The notes under the pieces: generated by a model | What the model saw: the letters and a program-made list of their open reading frames with translations, nothing else | Told to the model about the DNA's origin: nothing | Databases searched by the model: none | Shown here: positions 27,181 through 36,787 of the stretch, one piece after another | Layout of the letters: each line of letters opens with the position of its first letter | Numbering within the stretch: the stretch's first letter is position 1 | Assembly (NCBI RefSeq): GCF_048820975.1 | Contig: NZ_JBMEUF010000001.1 | Location: 124,001-188,000 of the forward strand | DNA: 64,000 nucleotides | From: Glaciecola sp048820975 | GTDB lineage: Bacteria; Pseudomonadota; Gammaproteobacteria; Enterobacterales; Alteromonadaceae | Direction of reading: 5' to 3' | Translations under genes and position numbers: made by a program

Positions 27181-28453
27181 CTATGCCTGCGCTAATTGCA
27201 TTCGTTAGCGTTAAAATGTCGTTTTCGTTTGATATAAACGGCGGCATAAGATAAATAAGCTTTCCGAAAGGCCTTATCCAAGCGCCATTAGCCACAAACA
27301 CCTTTTGTATCTCAGCCACATTTACGGCTTGTTTCATTTCAACCACAGCAATCGCACCAAGGGTTCGTACATCTGCCACTGCCTCATGGCTTAACAAGGG
27401 GGCAAGCTGTGCGGCTAATACCTTATGGATATTAGCTACGTTTTGTTCCCAATTACTTTCTAGCAAGGTGCTAATACTGGCATTTGCAACTGCACAAGCC
27501 AGTGGGTTGCCCATAAATGTAGGGCCGTGCATAAATACGCCTGGGCTTCCTTCACATACCCCTTGCGCTACATTATCACTACACAAAGTTGCGGCAAGGG
27601 TCATGTAGCCACCGGTAATTGCCTTGCCTAAACACATAATGTCAGGACTAATATCAACATGGTTGCAAGCAAACAATTTTCCAGTTCTGCCAAATCCAGT
27701 CGCAATTTCATCGCAAATGAGCAGTACATCAAATTCATCGCATAATTGCCGGCAAGCACGAAGGTACTCAGGATGATACAAGCGCATACCGCCAGCGCCT
27801 TGTACTACAGGTTCAAGTATTAATGCCGCAATACTATTGTGATGGGTCTCAAGTATATCGCGCATGGGCGCAATGTCATCGGGGTTCCAGGCTTGGCCGA
27901 AACGAGTTTGCGGCGCAGGTGCAAAATAATGTTCAATTAATGAGTTTTTGAACAAAGAATGCATGCCATTTACCGGATCGCATACCGACATTGCCGCGAA
28001 AGTATCTCCGTGATAGCCATTTCTGGGAGCAAGCAGTTTATTTTTCTCGGCACGTCCCTGACACGCCCAATACTGCATTGCCATTTTAATGGCGACTTCT
28101 ACTGCCACCGAGCCCGAATCAGCTAGAAATACGCGGTCAAGGCCTGAAGGCGTAATATCAATTAGCTTTTTACATAGATCAATTGCCGGTTGATGGGTAA
28201 TACCACCAAACATAACGTGGGAAAAGTTATCGATTTGCGCATGAGCGGCTGCATTTAGTATTGGATGGTTATAGCCATGAATAGCCGCCCACCAAGACGA
28301 CATGCCATCAACAATTTTTTCCCCGCTAGCCAAATGTAGATGCACACCACTGGCATGTACCACCTCGTAGCAAGGTAAAGGTTGGTGGGAAGAGGTGTAG
28401 GGATGCCAAATATGGCGCTTATCGAATTCGATATTACTAATTGATTTGCTCAA
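27167..28453 (-). CDS. bioA: Adenosylmethionine-8-amino-7-oxononanoate aminotransferase
   Basis: This 428-residue PLP enzyme uses S-adenosylmethionine as amino donor to make 7,8-diaminopelargonate from KAPA, the third committed step of biotin synthesis. Visible features are the class III aminotransferase opening W-H-P-Y-T-S, the S-W-W-A-A-I-H-G-Y substrate loop, N-G-Y-H-G-D-T, the D-E-I-A-T-G-F-G cofactor contact and the PLP Lys in L-G-K-A-I-T-G-G-Y. It is divergent from bioBFCD across a 96-base region, as in enterics. Confidence 0.95.
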   Translation of the reverse strand: MSKSISNIEFDKRHIWHPYTSSHQPLPCYEVVHASGVHLHLASGEKIVDGMSSWWAAIHGYNHPILNAAAHAQIDNFSHVMFGGITHQPAIDLCKKLIDITPSGLDRVFLADSGSVAVEVAIKMAMQYWACQGRAEKNKLLAPRNGYHGDTFAAMSVCDPVNGMHSLFKNSLIEHYFAPAPQTRFGQAWNPDDIAPMRDILETHHNSIAALILEPVVQGAGGMRLYHPEYLRACRQLCDEFDVLLICDEIATGFGRTGKLFACNHVDISPDIMCLGKAITGGYMTLAATLCSDNVAQGVCEGSPGVFMHGPTFMGNPLACAVANASISTLLESNWEQNVANIHKVLAAQLAPLLSHEAVADVRTLGAIAVVEMKQAVNVAEIQKVFVANGAWIRPFGKLIYLMPPFISNENDILTLTNAISAGIEKCC

Positions 28454-28490
28454 AAATTAACCTGTAGTTTAGCTTTGCTTTTAATTTGCA

Positions 28491-28518
28491 TTGACAAATA
28501 GCGAATGGCACATAGACT
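28491..28518 (+). promoter_or_regulatory. Sigma70-type promoter for bioBFCD
   Basis: TTGACA at 28491-28496 and TAGACT at 28513-28518 are separated by 16 bases and lie 31 bases upstream of the bioB start. I could not find a convincing BirA operator over it. Confidence 0.5.
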
Positions 28519-28549
28519 AGTGGCAAATTAATTCTGAGTAAACCTTTTT

Positions 28550-29689
28550 ATGACCATTACTGCTGACGCAAATCATCAAACAAATAAGGCAAATGCTTTT
28601 AGCCAACATGATACAACTATTCGCCACGATTGGTCTCTTGACGAAGTTAATGCTTTATTTGCACTGCCTTTTAATGACTTGATGTTTCAAGCTCAAACCA
28701 TACACCGTCAGCATTTTGATCCAAACCAAGTACAAGTATCTACCTTGTTATCCATTAAAACCGGTGCATGCCCTGAAGATTGTAAATATTGTCCGCAAAG
28801 TGCCCGGTACGATACGGGGCTGGAAAAAGAACGCTTACTTGAAATAGAAAAAGTCATACAGCGGGCTAAGGAAGCGAAAGCCGCAGGTTCAACTCGTTTT
28901 TGTATGGGTGCCGCATGGCGAAATCCTAAAGAACGTGATATGCCCTATGTAACAGACATGGTTAAAGAAGTAAAAAAGCTAGGCTTAGAAACCTGTATGA
29001 CATTAGGCATGCTTACCCGTGACCAAGCCTTGGCGCTTAAGCAAGCTGGGCTTGATTACTATAATCATAATTTAGATACCTCGCCGGAATACTATGGTGA
29101 CATAATTACCACTCGTACTTATCAAGACCGCTTAGACACACTTGATAACGTGCGAGGCGCAGGCATGAATGTGTGCTCTGGTGGCATTGTGGGAATGGGT
29201 GAAACCAGTGATGACCGTTCAAGTTTGCTTCGCCAGCTCGCAAATTTACCGCATCACCCTGAAAGCGTGCCTATTAACATGTTAGTAAAGGTGAAAGGTA
29301 CTCCGCTAGACAATGTTGATGAATTAGAACCTTTCGAATTTGTGCGCACCATTGCCGTTGCTAGAATTTTAATGCCTAAATCTCATGTGCGTTTGTCAGC
29401 AGGGCGCGAAAATATGAATGAGCAAATGCAAGCAATGTGCTTTTTAGCGGGCGCTAATTCTATATTTTATGGCTGTAAGCTGTTAACCACGTCAAATCCT
29501 GATACCCACGAAGACGTGCAATTATTTAAAAAGCTAGGCATTAACTCAGAGAAAACACGCGACTATTCCGATGAAGCTTTTGCAGCAGCCTTGCATGAAG
29601 AAATTGAACAAAATGATACAAGTGTAGCTGCCGATGCCTTATTTATTGATGCGACTCAATCATCTTTGAAACAAGCAGCTAAGATTTAA
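28550..29689 (+). CDS. bioB: Biotin synthase
   Basis: The 379-residue radical SAM enzyme inserts sulfur into dethiobiotin. The 4Fe-4S site is C-P-E-D-C-K-Y-C, followed by P-Q-S; the M-G-A-A-W-R strand and Y-N-H-N-L-D-T-S motif are typical, and the Arg ligand of the 2Fe-2S cluster lies in V-R-L-S-A-G-R. It has an N-terminal extension of about 25 residues relative to shorter homologues and a C-terminal extension of about 30. The stop overlaps the bioF start by one base, giving TAATG coupling. Confidence 0.97.
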   Translation: MTITADANHQTNKANAFSQHDTTIRHDWSLDEVNALFALPFNDLMFQAQTIHRQHFDPNQVQVSTLLSIKTGACPEDCKYCPQSARYDTGLEKERLLEIEKVIQRAKEAKAAGSTRFCMGAAWRNPKERDMPYVTDMVKEVKKLGLETCMTLGMLTRDQALALKQAGLDYYNHNLDTSPEYYGDIITTRTYQDRLDTLDNVRGAGMNVCSGGIVGMGETSDDRSSLLRQLANLPHHPESVPINMLVKVKGTPLDNVDELEPFEFVRTIAVARILMPKSHVRLSAGRENMNEQMQAMCFLAGANSIFYGCKLLTTSNPDTHEDVQLFKKLGINSEKTRDYSDEAFAAALHEEIEQNDTSVAADALFIDATQSSLKQAAKI

Positions 29690-30867
29690 TGTCATTTGAG
29701 TTTTTAAGAACCAATTTAGCAGAAAAAGAAAGCTTAGGCTTATTGCGTGAAAGGCGCTGCATTGCAAGTAATAAAGATGGCATTATTGAAGTTAAGGGCA
29801 AGCATTATATTAATTTTGCCAGCAATGACTATTTAGGCTTAAGCCAGCACACTCAAGTACAACAAGCGTTTGCCCAAGGTATAGCTGCCACTGGAACGGG
29901 AAGTGGCGCGTCTCCCTTAGTAACCGGCTACAGTGAACAGCATAAAGCCTTGGAAGATGATATATGCAGCGTATTAAATAAGCCCGCCGCCTTATTATTT
30001 AGTAGCGGGTTTAGTGCAAATCAAGCTATTTGTCATGCATTGTTTAACCAAGCCAATAACAGTGCAGGGCATATACTATGTGATAAATACATGCACGCTT
30101 CGTTCATACAAGGGGCGCTAGAAACCCCTGCAAAACTTCTGCGCTACCAGCATAACAATTTTGAACATGCGCAAAAGCAGCTACGAAATTTACCTGCCAA
30201 TAGCTTAGTAGCCACTGAAGGTATATTTAGCATGGACGGTGATGAGGGTGAAATTGCCACATTAGCCGGCTTAATAAATAGCGAGAGTGAAACGCAAGAC
30301 AGACCTTGGCTGATGGTAGATGACGCTCATGCATTTGGGGTAATAGGTAAATCAGGTTTTGGGAGTTTGGATGCAAACATTACATCTGAAAGCGTAGATG
30401 TTGTAATGGGAACTTTTGGTAAAGCCGTTGGTACAGGCGGAGCCTTTGTGGCAGGTAGCCAAGCGTTGATTGATTACATGGTAAATTCGTCTAAACACTA
30501 TATTTACAGCACCGCGTTTAGTGGCGCGCAAGCTTATGCTACGCGTACTTCTTTAGCCATTATTGAAGCAGGTAAAGAACGTGAATTATTGCACAATAAC
30601 ATTGCGACATTTAAGCAATTAGCAGCCGAGCGAGGTTTAGATTTATTACCTTCTAATAGTCCTATTCAAGCACTCATAGTGGCGTGCCCCAACAAAGCAA
30701 TGGCCTATAGTAAAAAGCTAGCTGAGCTTGGTTTATGGATTCCGGCTATACGCACCCCCACGGTGCCTAAAAACACTGATCGTTTGCGTATAACCTTAAG
30801 TGCGCTGCATCAAACACAAGATGTTCACGCACTTATTGATGGGCTTAGTGTGGTGATACACAATTGA
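29689..30867 (+). CDS. bioF: 8-amino-7-oxononanoate synthase
   Basis: This is a 392-residue PLP enzyme of the alpha-oxoamine synthase family. It condenses pimeloyl-ACP with alanine to give KAPA. Recognisable are the N-F-A-S-N-D-Y-L-G-L opening, T-G-S-G-A-S-P-L-V-T-G, D-D-A-H-A-F-G-V, and the PLP Lys in G-T-F-G-K-A-V-G-T-G-G. It overlaps bioC by four bases. Confidence 0.96.
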   Translation: MSFEFLRTNLAEKESLGLLRERRCIASNKDGIIEVKGKHYINFASNDYLGLSQHTQVQQAFAQGIAATGTGSGASPLVTGYSEQHKALEDDICSVLNKPAALLFSSGFSANQAICHALFNQANNSAGHILCDKYMHASFIQGALETPAKLLRYQHNNFEHAQKQLRNLPANSLVATEGIFSMDGDEGEIATLAGLINSESETQDRPWLMVDDAHAFGVIGKSGFGSLDANITSESVDVVMGTFGKAVGTGGAFVAGSQALIDYMVNSSKHYIYSTAFSGAQAYATRTSLAIIEAGKERELLHNNIATFKQLAAERGLDLLPSNSPIQALIVACPNKAMAYSKKLAELGLWIPAIRTPTVPKNTDRLRITLSALHQTQDVHALIDGLSVVIHN

Positions 30868-31694
30868 AAACGCACTCCTTAAAATCTTCGATTCAGACTA
30901 GTTTTGATGTGGCCGCACATTCATACAATAATAATGCCCATGTTCAGGAACGTATTGCTGAGGACAATTTACGCGAGTTTGCACAGTTAGATCGCGCCGA
31001 CTTAGCTTTATTAGTTGATTTAGGATGCGGCACAGCAAAGGCAAATAAAGTGCTAGCTAATTGTGCGCATGCATACCTTGGCTTAGATTTATCACGCAAG
31101 ATGTTGTTAGAAGGAAAACGGTCTTCAATTAGGGCAAACACACATCATTGCTCAAATTGGATACAGGGCGATCTTGAATCCTTACCTTTTCAAGATAAAT
31201 CCGTTGATGCATTCTATTCATCAATGGCGCTGCAATGGTGTACCTCTACGCTTACGTTTATAAAAGAGGTGAAGCGGTGCTTAAAACCTAAGGGAAGCGC
31301 CACTTTTGCCCTTATGGTAGATGGCTCATTTAGTGAAGTTCACAAGGCTTGGCAAAACCTAAACATGTCATCACGTTTAAATACTTTTACCAGTGAAGCG
31401 CAGTGGCTAGAAACCGCAAAGATGTTTGACTGGCATGTTACCAGTACAGTAAGAAATTACATCACTGAGCATGATAGCTTGCTTAATCTACTTCGTTCTG
31501 TGAAATCAGTAGGCGCAAATATAAAAAGCCAGCCTCAAGTACAGCAGTGCTCTGCAAGTAAACAAAAGCAAGGTTTTATAAGCCGGGCTGAATTGCGCGA
31601 TTTAGAATTTGAATTAACACGGCACAACGCGGCTCAAGCTTTTGAGCTTTCTTACCGAGTACTCTTTTTAACCATTCAAAATAAAGATAAATAA
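30864..31694 (+). CDS. bioC: Malonyl-ACP O-methyltransferase
   Basis: The 276-residue SAM-dependent methyltransferase starts pimelate synthesis by capping malonyl-ACP as a methyl ester. It has the family opening F-D-V-A-A-H-S-Y and the SAM motif L-V-D-L-G-C-G-T-A. The start is a TTG inside the end of bioF, which implies coupling to bioF translation and perhaps low yield. BioH, which removes the methyl ester, is not in this operon. Confidence 0.9.
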   Translation: MKTHSLKSSIQTSFDVAAHSYNNNAHVQERIAEDNLREFAQLDRADLALLVDLGCGTAKANKVLANCAHAYLGLDLSRKMLLEGKRSSIRANTHHCSNWIQGDLESLPFQDKSVDAFYSSMALQWCTSTLTFIKEVKRCLKPKGSATFALMVDGSFSEVHKAWQNLNMSSRLNTFTSEAQWLETAKMFDWHVTSTVRNYITEHDSLLNLLRSVKSVGANIKSQPQVQQCSASKQKQGFISRAELRDLEFELTRHNAAQAFELSYRVLFLTIQNKDK

Positions 31695-32390
31695 ATGCAT
31701 ACTTTTTTTGTAGCAGGAACCGACACTGATGTAGGTAAAACCATAGTAAGTAAGCTTATTATTAGGCAGCTAAACGCTAAGTTTGGCGCCACCTTAGGCA
31801 TAAAGCCAGTTTCTGCGGGTTGTGAGCTTACGCCAGAAGGTTTACGCAATGAAGATGCTTTAATTTTGCAAAATGAAAGCGCGATAAAAGTACCTTACGA
31901 GGTAATCAATCCGATTGCATTTGAGCCTGCAATTGCACCGCATATTGCGGCTCAATTGGTAAACAAAGGCATTACGCTTGATGACTTACAAAAATGTTTA
32001 GCGCGCGCCAGTACATATGAACCAAAGTATTTATTGATAGAAGGCGCCGGTGGATGGCGATTACCGCTTAATAATGAAGGCTTATTTTTATCTGATTTCG
32101 TAAAAGATAGTAAAATTAAAGTGATATTGGTAGTAGGCATGAAGTTAGGTTGCTTAAATCATGCTATTTTGAGTTACCAAGCGATATTAGAAGATGGTTT
32201 AGAATGCGTAGGGTGGGTGGCAAATCACCTTAGTGCTGATATGCCGTATTTGCAGGAAAATAAAGAAACTTTATTAAAAACCCTAGGCTGCCCACTTATA
32301 GCAGAAGTGCCATATCAAGGCGGCACAAACTCGACTGATGATATAAGCACCATGCATGTAAACGCGTCGTTTCTACAAGTATTCAGTTAA
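31695..32390 (+). CDS. bioD: Dethiobiotin synthetase
   Basis: The 231-residue ATPase closes the ureido ring of dethiobiotin from diaminopelargonate and CO2. The P-loop is A-G-T-D-T-D-V-G-K-T, followed by the K-P-V-S-A-G strand and E-G-A-G-G-W. It begins right at the end of bioC. Its last 18 bases overlap the convergent pepE gene. Confidence 0.94.
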   Translation: MHTFFVAGTDTDVGKTIVSKLIIRQLNAKFGATLGIKPVSAGCELTPEGLRNEDALILQNESAIKVPYEVINPIAFEPAIAPHIAAQLVNKGITLDDLQKCLARASTYEPKYLLIEGAGGWRLPLNNEGLFLSDFVKDSKIKVILVVGMKLGCLNHAILSYQAILEDGLECVGWVANHLSADMPYLQENKETLLKTLGCPLIAEVPYQGGTNSTDDISTMHVNASFLQVFS

Positions 32391-33065
32391 ATCTTGTTGG
32401 CTTGTAATTTCTAACTTATTGGGGCCAATGAAAACAAAGCCATTTAATTCCCCTAGCAGACTTAATTTATTATCCCTAATTAACAATGCAGTGCCCTCTC
32501 GAATAGCGATGACCGGGGTTTTAGGGTGTAATACACAAAATTCTTCAATGCGTTGATCACGAGTTTCACCGTGATGATGGGGAGCTACATAATCGGTGTA
32601 ATGGGGGTTTAGTTGGGCGCTCAAAAAGTGTAGTGCATTAAATGAAGCGGGCTCAATTATAGGCATGTCGTTGGTAGTACGAATACTTTGCCCACATATA
32701 TTTGAGCCAGCGCTCCAGCCAATATAAGGGGTTCCCAATTTCACGCTTGCCTGAATGGGCGTTAAAAGCGCATTTTTATACAATTGATGGAGTAAGTTAA
32801 ATGTATTTCCCCCTCCAACTAAAATTCCCTCAGCTTCTTTTATAGCTAATACCGGGTCCTCAAATTGGTGTATTCCTTTTACTTGATACATAGGTAGGGC
32901 GTCTTGCACTTTTTGTGTGTATTCATCCCATGAAATGGAAACACCCGCATAAGGCACGAAAATAAGCGTTTTAGCCCCGTTCAGATGCTCAAGCATCCAA
33001 TTTTTTGCATAGGCAAGGTAATCGTGCTCAGCATATTTTGAGCTACTTAACATCAACACATTCAT
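32373..33065 (-). CDS. pepE: Dipeptidase E (peptidase S51)
   Basis: The 230-residue cytosolic serine peptidase cleaves Asp-Xaa dipeptides. The nucleophile is in G-W-S-A-G-S-N, and a His-rich H-H-H-G-E-T-R-D-Q-R-I motif follows; length and both motifs match E. coli PepE (229). Its 3' end overlaps that of bioD. Confidence 0.92.
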   Translation of the reverse strand: MNVLMLSSSKYAEHDYLAYAKNWMLEHLNGAKTLIFVPYAGVSISWDEYTQKVQDALPMYQVKGIHQFEDPVLAIKEAEGILVGGGNTFNLLHQLYKNALLTPIQASVKLGTPYIGWSAGSNICGQSIRTTNDMPIIEPASFNALHFLSAQLNPHYTDYVAPHHHGETRDQRIEEFCVLHPKTPVIAIREGTALLIRDNKLSLLGELNGFVFIGPNKLEITSQQDLTEYL

Positions 33066-33175
33066 TCTTGTTTCCTAAATTATGACTTACATCAACTTAT
33101 CTTCGATGGTCTTATTCTACAATGCTTGTGTGCTTGATTTACAGCGCAAATTTTTCGTAACTTAAGGGGCGAATA

Positions 33176-33424
33176 ATGTATATGACTGACAAAACCTTAA
33201 TAACAGTGTTAAAGATTATTATGACAACTGGATTATGTTTAATTGCACTAGGTGTTTATTTTCATTTATACAGCGAGGCAATTGAACAAATGGGCGTCAC
33301 AGGGATGATTATAAGTGCTTGTTGCGTTGCAATAGGCATGATCATGTCTTTGCCCACTAAAATGTTTTTGACCTTTGTATTGGTTAAACGAGAAGAAGAC
33401 CTAAAGCATCATAAGTTGCACTGA
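33176..33424 (+). CDS. Small two-span membrane protein
   Basis: The 82-residue protein has two hydrophobic helices (about 14-29 and 41-60) and a charged C-terminus (K-R-E-E-D-L-K-H-H-K). An AAGGGG ribosome site lies six bases before its ATG, which supports the start and the gene. No family is recognised. It stands alone between pepE and a phosphatase gene. Confidence 0.65.
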   Translation: MYMTDKTLITVLKIIMTTGLCLIALGVYFHLYSEAIEQMGVTGMIISACCVAIGMIMSLPTKMFLTFVLVKREEDLKHHKLH

Positions 33425-33565
33425 GGCAAATAACCATACTTTAAGATAACTAGGTGCTAGGAATCATAAAAACACATGTTCTCAACATTGATGTGATGAA
33501 AATCTATTGGGCTTCTTGTATACTTTATTCAAGTAAATAAAAATAAAGATACGGGTCTTAAAAAC

Positions 33566-34042
33566 ATGGGCACGCCCTCAGTACTTTTTGTATGTTTAGG
33601 TAATATTTGTCGTTCTCCCACTGCTGAAGGCGTTTTTAAACACAAAGCTATGCAAAATGGCTTTGATGTAAAAGTAGATTCTGCTGGAACAGCGGGTTAC
33701 CACGATGGCCACGCGCCAGATAAACGGTCTCAGCAAGTCGCTAGTCATAAAGGCTATGATTTATCGCGCCTTAAGTGCAGAAAAGTGACGGAAGCTGATT
33801 TCGAGACCTTTGACCACATTATTGCAATGGATAAGGCTAATGTGCGTGATTTAAAGCGCAAATGCCCAGAAAATTTGCAGCATAAAATTAGTTTATTTTT
33901 GTCGTATGCTAATAGCGAATTTGAAGAAGTCCCTGATCCATATTACGGTGGCGGGAAAGCCTTTGAATTAGTTATTGATTTAATAGAAGATGCGGCTGAT
34001 GGTCTTTTATTTAAGTTGTCGCAATCGCTTAAGGCGGGCTAG
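33566..34042 (+). CDS. Low-molecular-weight protein-tyrosine phosphatase
   Basis: The 158-residue cytosolic phosphatase has the signature P-loop V-C-L-G-N-I-C-R-S-P-T-A-E-G at its N-terminus and the general-acid Asp in V-P-D-P-Y-Y-G-G. Length is typical. It lacks the flanking capsule kinase genes that would mark a Wzb-type role, so it may be a housekeeping arsenate-reductase-like or stress phosphatase. It ends two bases before the btuC-like gene and is probably co-transcribed with it. Confidence 0.92.
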   Translation: MGTPSVLFVCLGNICRSPTAEGVFKHKAMQNGFDVKVDSAGTAGYHDGHAPDKRSQQVASHKGYDLSRLKCRKVTEADFETFDHIIAMDKANVRDLKRKCPENLQHKISLFLSYANSEFEEVPDPYYGGGKAFELVIDLIEDAADGLLFKLSQSLKAG

Positions 34043-34044
34043 CA

Positions 34045-35049
34045 TTGCCGCCTGTTAAAGGTAAACCTTGGTACGCATATGTAGCTCTGTATCTTGGAGT
34101 GAATCTGCTCTTATCCGCATTGTACTTGTTTCCAAACCTTATACTGAGTTCTGAATTAAGTAAAAGTACTGAAATACACATTCTTTTTGCTATTAAAATT
34201 CCTATATATTTAACTGCAATCTTAGTCGGCTGGGCTATTTCATCTGCGTCAGCCGCACTGCAAGTAACCTTACAAAACCCTTTAGCTGATCCTGGCTTAC
34301 TGGGCGTATCAAGTGGCGCTAGTTTTATGGCGGCTGTTTGCTTATTCATTTTTGCCAGTATTGGCATAGCTCCAAACGCTTTGTTTTTTGAATATAGTAT
34401 GTACTGGATGCCATTAGTTTGTTTTGCAGGTGCTTGTTTAAGTGGCTTATTAATTTTTGCGGTCGCTAAGAAAATTGGCCAATCTATTAGTAGTTTTGTG
34501 CTAGCTGGTATTGCCATTTCTACCCTATTTAGTGCCTTAGTGGGGTGGCTATACCTTGTTGCGCCAGCGCAAGCAATGAAGAGCTTAACATTTTGGTTAA
34601 TGGGTAGTTTACAATATACCAACTACACCAGTTTAACGGTGGCCGGTTCGCTTATAATATTTGCATTAATATTGCTGTATTTAAAGTCACACCACTTGAA
34701 TAAATTGTACTTAGGCGCTCAAGCTGCGGCTAATGCAGGGGTGAACGTTGAGTCTCTTCAACGCCAAATATTTTTATTAGTGGCGTTACTGGTAGGGGCA
34801 AGTGTTTCGATTGCCGGTTCGGTAGCATTTTTAGGTTTGTTGGTACCCCATGTAGTCAGGCGAATACATGGGTACAATAATCAGCATGTGCAAATTCTGT
34901 CAGGCATATTGGGCGCGAACGTGATGCTAGTGTGCGCAAACGCGAATGAATATATTTTTTCTACCCAAGTGCCGCTATCAATGATAACGGCGAGCCTAGG
35001 TGCGCCCCTGTTTTTATACGTATTATTTGCTAATAAAAATCATCAATAA
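34045..35049 (+). CDS. btuC: Vitamin B12/iron-type ABC transporter permease (BtuC-like)
   Basis: The 334-residue FecCD-family permease has about nine to ten spans. Features include L-Q-V-T-L-Q-N-P-L-A-D-P-G-L-L-G-V-S-S-G-A and, near the end, the ATPase-coupling L-G-L-L-V-P-H-V-V-R motif. B12 specificity is inferred from a BtuD-like ATPase 3.4 kb downstream; siderophore transport is the alternative. The start is a TTG two bases after the phosphatase stop. No binding-protein gene (btuF) is in the window. Confidence 0.82.
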   Translation: MPPVKGKPWYAYVALYLGVNLLLSALYLFPNLILSSELSKSTEIHILFAIKIPIYLTAILVGWAISSASAALQVTLQNPLADPGLLGVSSGASFMAAVCLFIFASIGIAPNALFFEYSMYWMPLVCFAGACLSGLLIFAVAKKIGQSISSFVLAGIAISTLFSALVGWLYLVAPAQAMKSLTFWLMGSLQYTNYTSLTVAGSLIIFALILLYLKSHHLNKLYLGAQAAANAGVNVESLQRQIFLLVALLVGASVSIAGSVAFLGLLVPHVVRRIHGYNNQHVQILSGILGANVMLVCANANEYIFSTQVPLSMITASLGAPLFLYVLFANKNHQ

Positions 35050-35050
35050 A

Positions 35051-36547
35051 CTATTCAGCAAACGCTAAGGTAGCCTCTACCGCCAAGTGCCATTTTTTTA
35101 ATAATCTCGCTCTTGTTGGTTCACCTAGTTCAGGTGAAAAGGTGCGGTCAACCGCCTTATGTGATGCAATATCGTCTAAATCTTTATACAAGCCTTCTTG
35201 TAAGCCTGCTAAGTAGGCAGCCCCCAACGCGGTTGATTCCATAATTTTTGGACGTTGTACTTCAATTTGCAGAATGTCGGCTAAAAACTGGCACAACCAA
35301 TCATTTGCTACCATGCCACCATCTACCCAAACAGCTGATGATGATATTCCGTCATTTTCCATCGCGTTTAGTAATTCATGGGTTTGGTAGCATACTGCTT
35401 CAAGTGCGGCTCTGGCAAAGTGCGCGGGCCCAGTGCCACGCGTCATACCAAATAGGCTTGCTCGTGCATTAGGGTTCCAATGAGGGGCTCCTAAGCCAGC
35501 GAAACCTGGTACAAGGAAAACACCATGGTCATAATCAAGTGATTCGGCCAGCACTTGGCTTTGTTTAGCATGGTCTAATACGTGGATACCATCGCGCAAC
35601 CACTGGATGTTTGCGCCTGCAGTGAAAATAGCACCTTCTAAGGCATAACTTGTTACGCCATTTAATCTATAACCCACGGTAGTTAATAATTTATGTGACG
35701 ACATTACCGCTTCTTCGCCGGTATTTAGAAGTGCAAAACAACCTGTGCCATAGGTACTTTTAAGATCACCTGCTTTAAAACACGATTGCCCTACAAGCGC
35801 AGCTTGTTGATCACCTGCCACACCACTAATGGGTAACGACTGACCCAACACTCGTTTACTGGTAATGCCAAAGTCGTCAGCGCAATCAAGTACTTCAGGT
35901 AACATATTGGCGGGAATATCAAATAGCTCTAATAATTCAGCATCCCATTGTTGCGTATGAATATTAAATAAATTAGTTCTACTTGCGTTGCTTGCATCGG
36001 TAACATGTGACTTGCCGTCAGTTAGGCGCCATATTAAGAAACTATCTACCGTGCCAAAGGCTAGTTTGCCTTGGCTAGCAAGGTGGCGTGCTCCTTCAAC
36101 TTCATCCAAAATCCATTTGACTTTGGTTGCCGAAAAATAAGGGTCAAGTAGTAAGCCGGTTTTAGCCCTGACGAACTCTTCCTGCTTTTTGATTGATTCA
36201 CAATATTGGGCGGTTCTGCGGTCTTGCCATACAATTGCAGGATAAATTGCTTTACCGGTTTGCTTATTCCACACTAAGGTGGTTTCTCGTTGATTGGTGA
36301 TGCCTATACAGGCAACGCTAACTCCTTTTTTGCTAGCTTGCTCAAGTGCCGTTTTACTGCTTTCTAATGTTGTTTTCCATATTTCTTCGGGGTCGTGCTC
36401 AACCCAGCCATTCGCCGGATAGTGCTGAGTAAACTCTTGTTGCATGTTTGACACTTGCTGGCCATTTAAAGCGAATACAATTGCGCGGCTTGAAGTGGTT
36501 CCTTGGTCTATAGATAAAATACCTTGCTTGCTCATAGTTTGACTCAT
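35051..36547 (-). CDS. glpK: Glycerol kinase
   Basis: The 498-residue FGGY kinase phosphorylates glycerol to sn-glycerol 3-phosphate. The opening is I-D-Q-G-T-T-S-S-R-A-I-V-F, followed by G-W-V-E-H-D-P-E-E-I-W and G-I-T-N-Q-R-E-T-T; the ATP-binding G-T-G-C-F motif and V-D-G-G-M-V-A-N-D are present. The stop is one base from the end of btuC on the other strand. A Met five codons in could also be the start; neither has a strong ribosome site. Divergent from glpD. Confidence 0.95.
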   Translation of the reverse strand: MSQTMSKQGILSIDQGTTSSRAIVFALNGQQVSNMQQEFTQHYPANGWVEHDPEEIWKTTLESSKTALEQASKKGVSVACIGITNQRETTLVWNKQTGKAIYPAIVWQDRRTAQYCESIKKQEEFVRAKTGLLLDPYFSATKVKWILDEVEGARHLASQGKLAFGTVDSFLIWRLTDGKSHVTDASNASRTNLFNIHTQQWDAELLELFDIPANMLPEVLDCADDFGITSKRVLGQSLPISGVAGDQQAALVGQSCFKAGDLKSTYGTGCFALLNTGEEAVMSSHKLLTTVGYRLNGVTSYALEGAIFTAGANIQWLRDGIHVLDHAKQSQVLAESLDYDHGVFLVPGFAGLGAPHWNPNARASLFGMTRGTGPAHFARAALEAVCYQTHELLNAMENDGISSSAVWVDGGMVANDWLCQFLADILQIEVQRPKIMESTALGAAYLAGLQEGLYKDLDDIASHKAVDRTFSPELGEPTRARLLKKWHLAVEATLAFAE

Positions 36548-36584
36548 TTTTGTTGTGTGTTGTGTTTAAATAGCTATTATCATT

Positions 36585-36643
36585 GCGAAGATTCATTTAT
36601 AAATTAATTATGTAAAATGTAATCTATGTAAATGAATCGTCGC
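36585..36643. promoter_or_regulatory. Long inverted repeat between glpK and glpD
   Basis: Two 15-base arms, 36585-36599 and 36629-36643, are reverse complements with one mismatch, 29 bases apart. They do not match the E. coli GlpR consensus. The placement between divergent catabolic genes suggests a shared operator for a dimeric repressor, possibly forming a small loop. Confidence 0.5.
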
Positions 36644-36787
36644 ATTAACTGTGTATTGTTATGTAAAAAAGTGCGTACAAAATTTAGGTAATTTAAAGAG
36701 ATTTATTGTTCTCTTTATTTGCCTTTTACACCCTAAAATGGTTAATATATTATTTATCATACAAATATGTAAAGCGGAAATGTAAAA

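Noticed and set aside
28454..28549. BirA operator between bioA and bioB
   Set aside because: Only isolated AACC/GTAAACC half-like fragments are present; the paired TTGTAAACC-type arms with proper spacing are not found.
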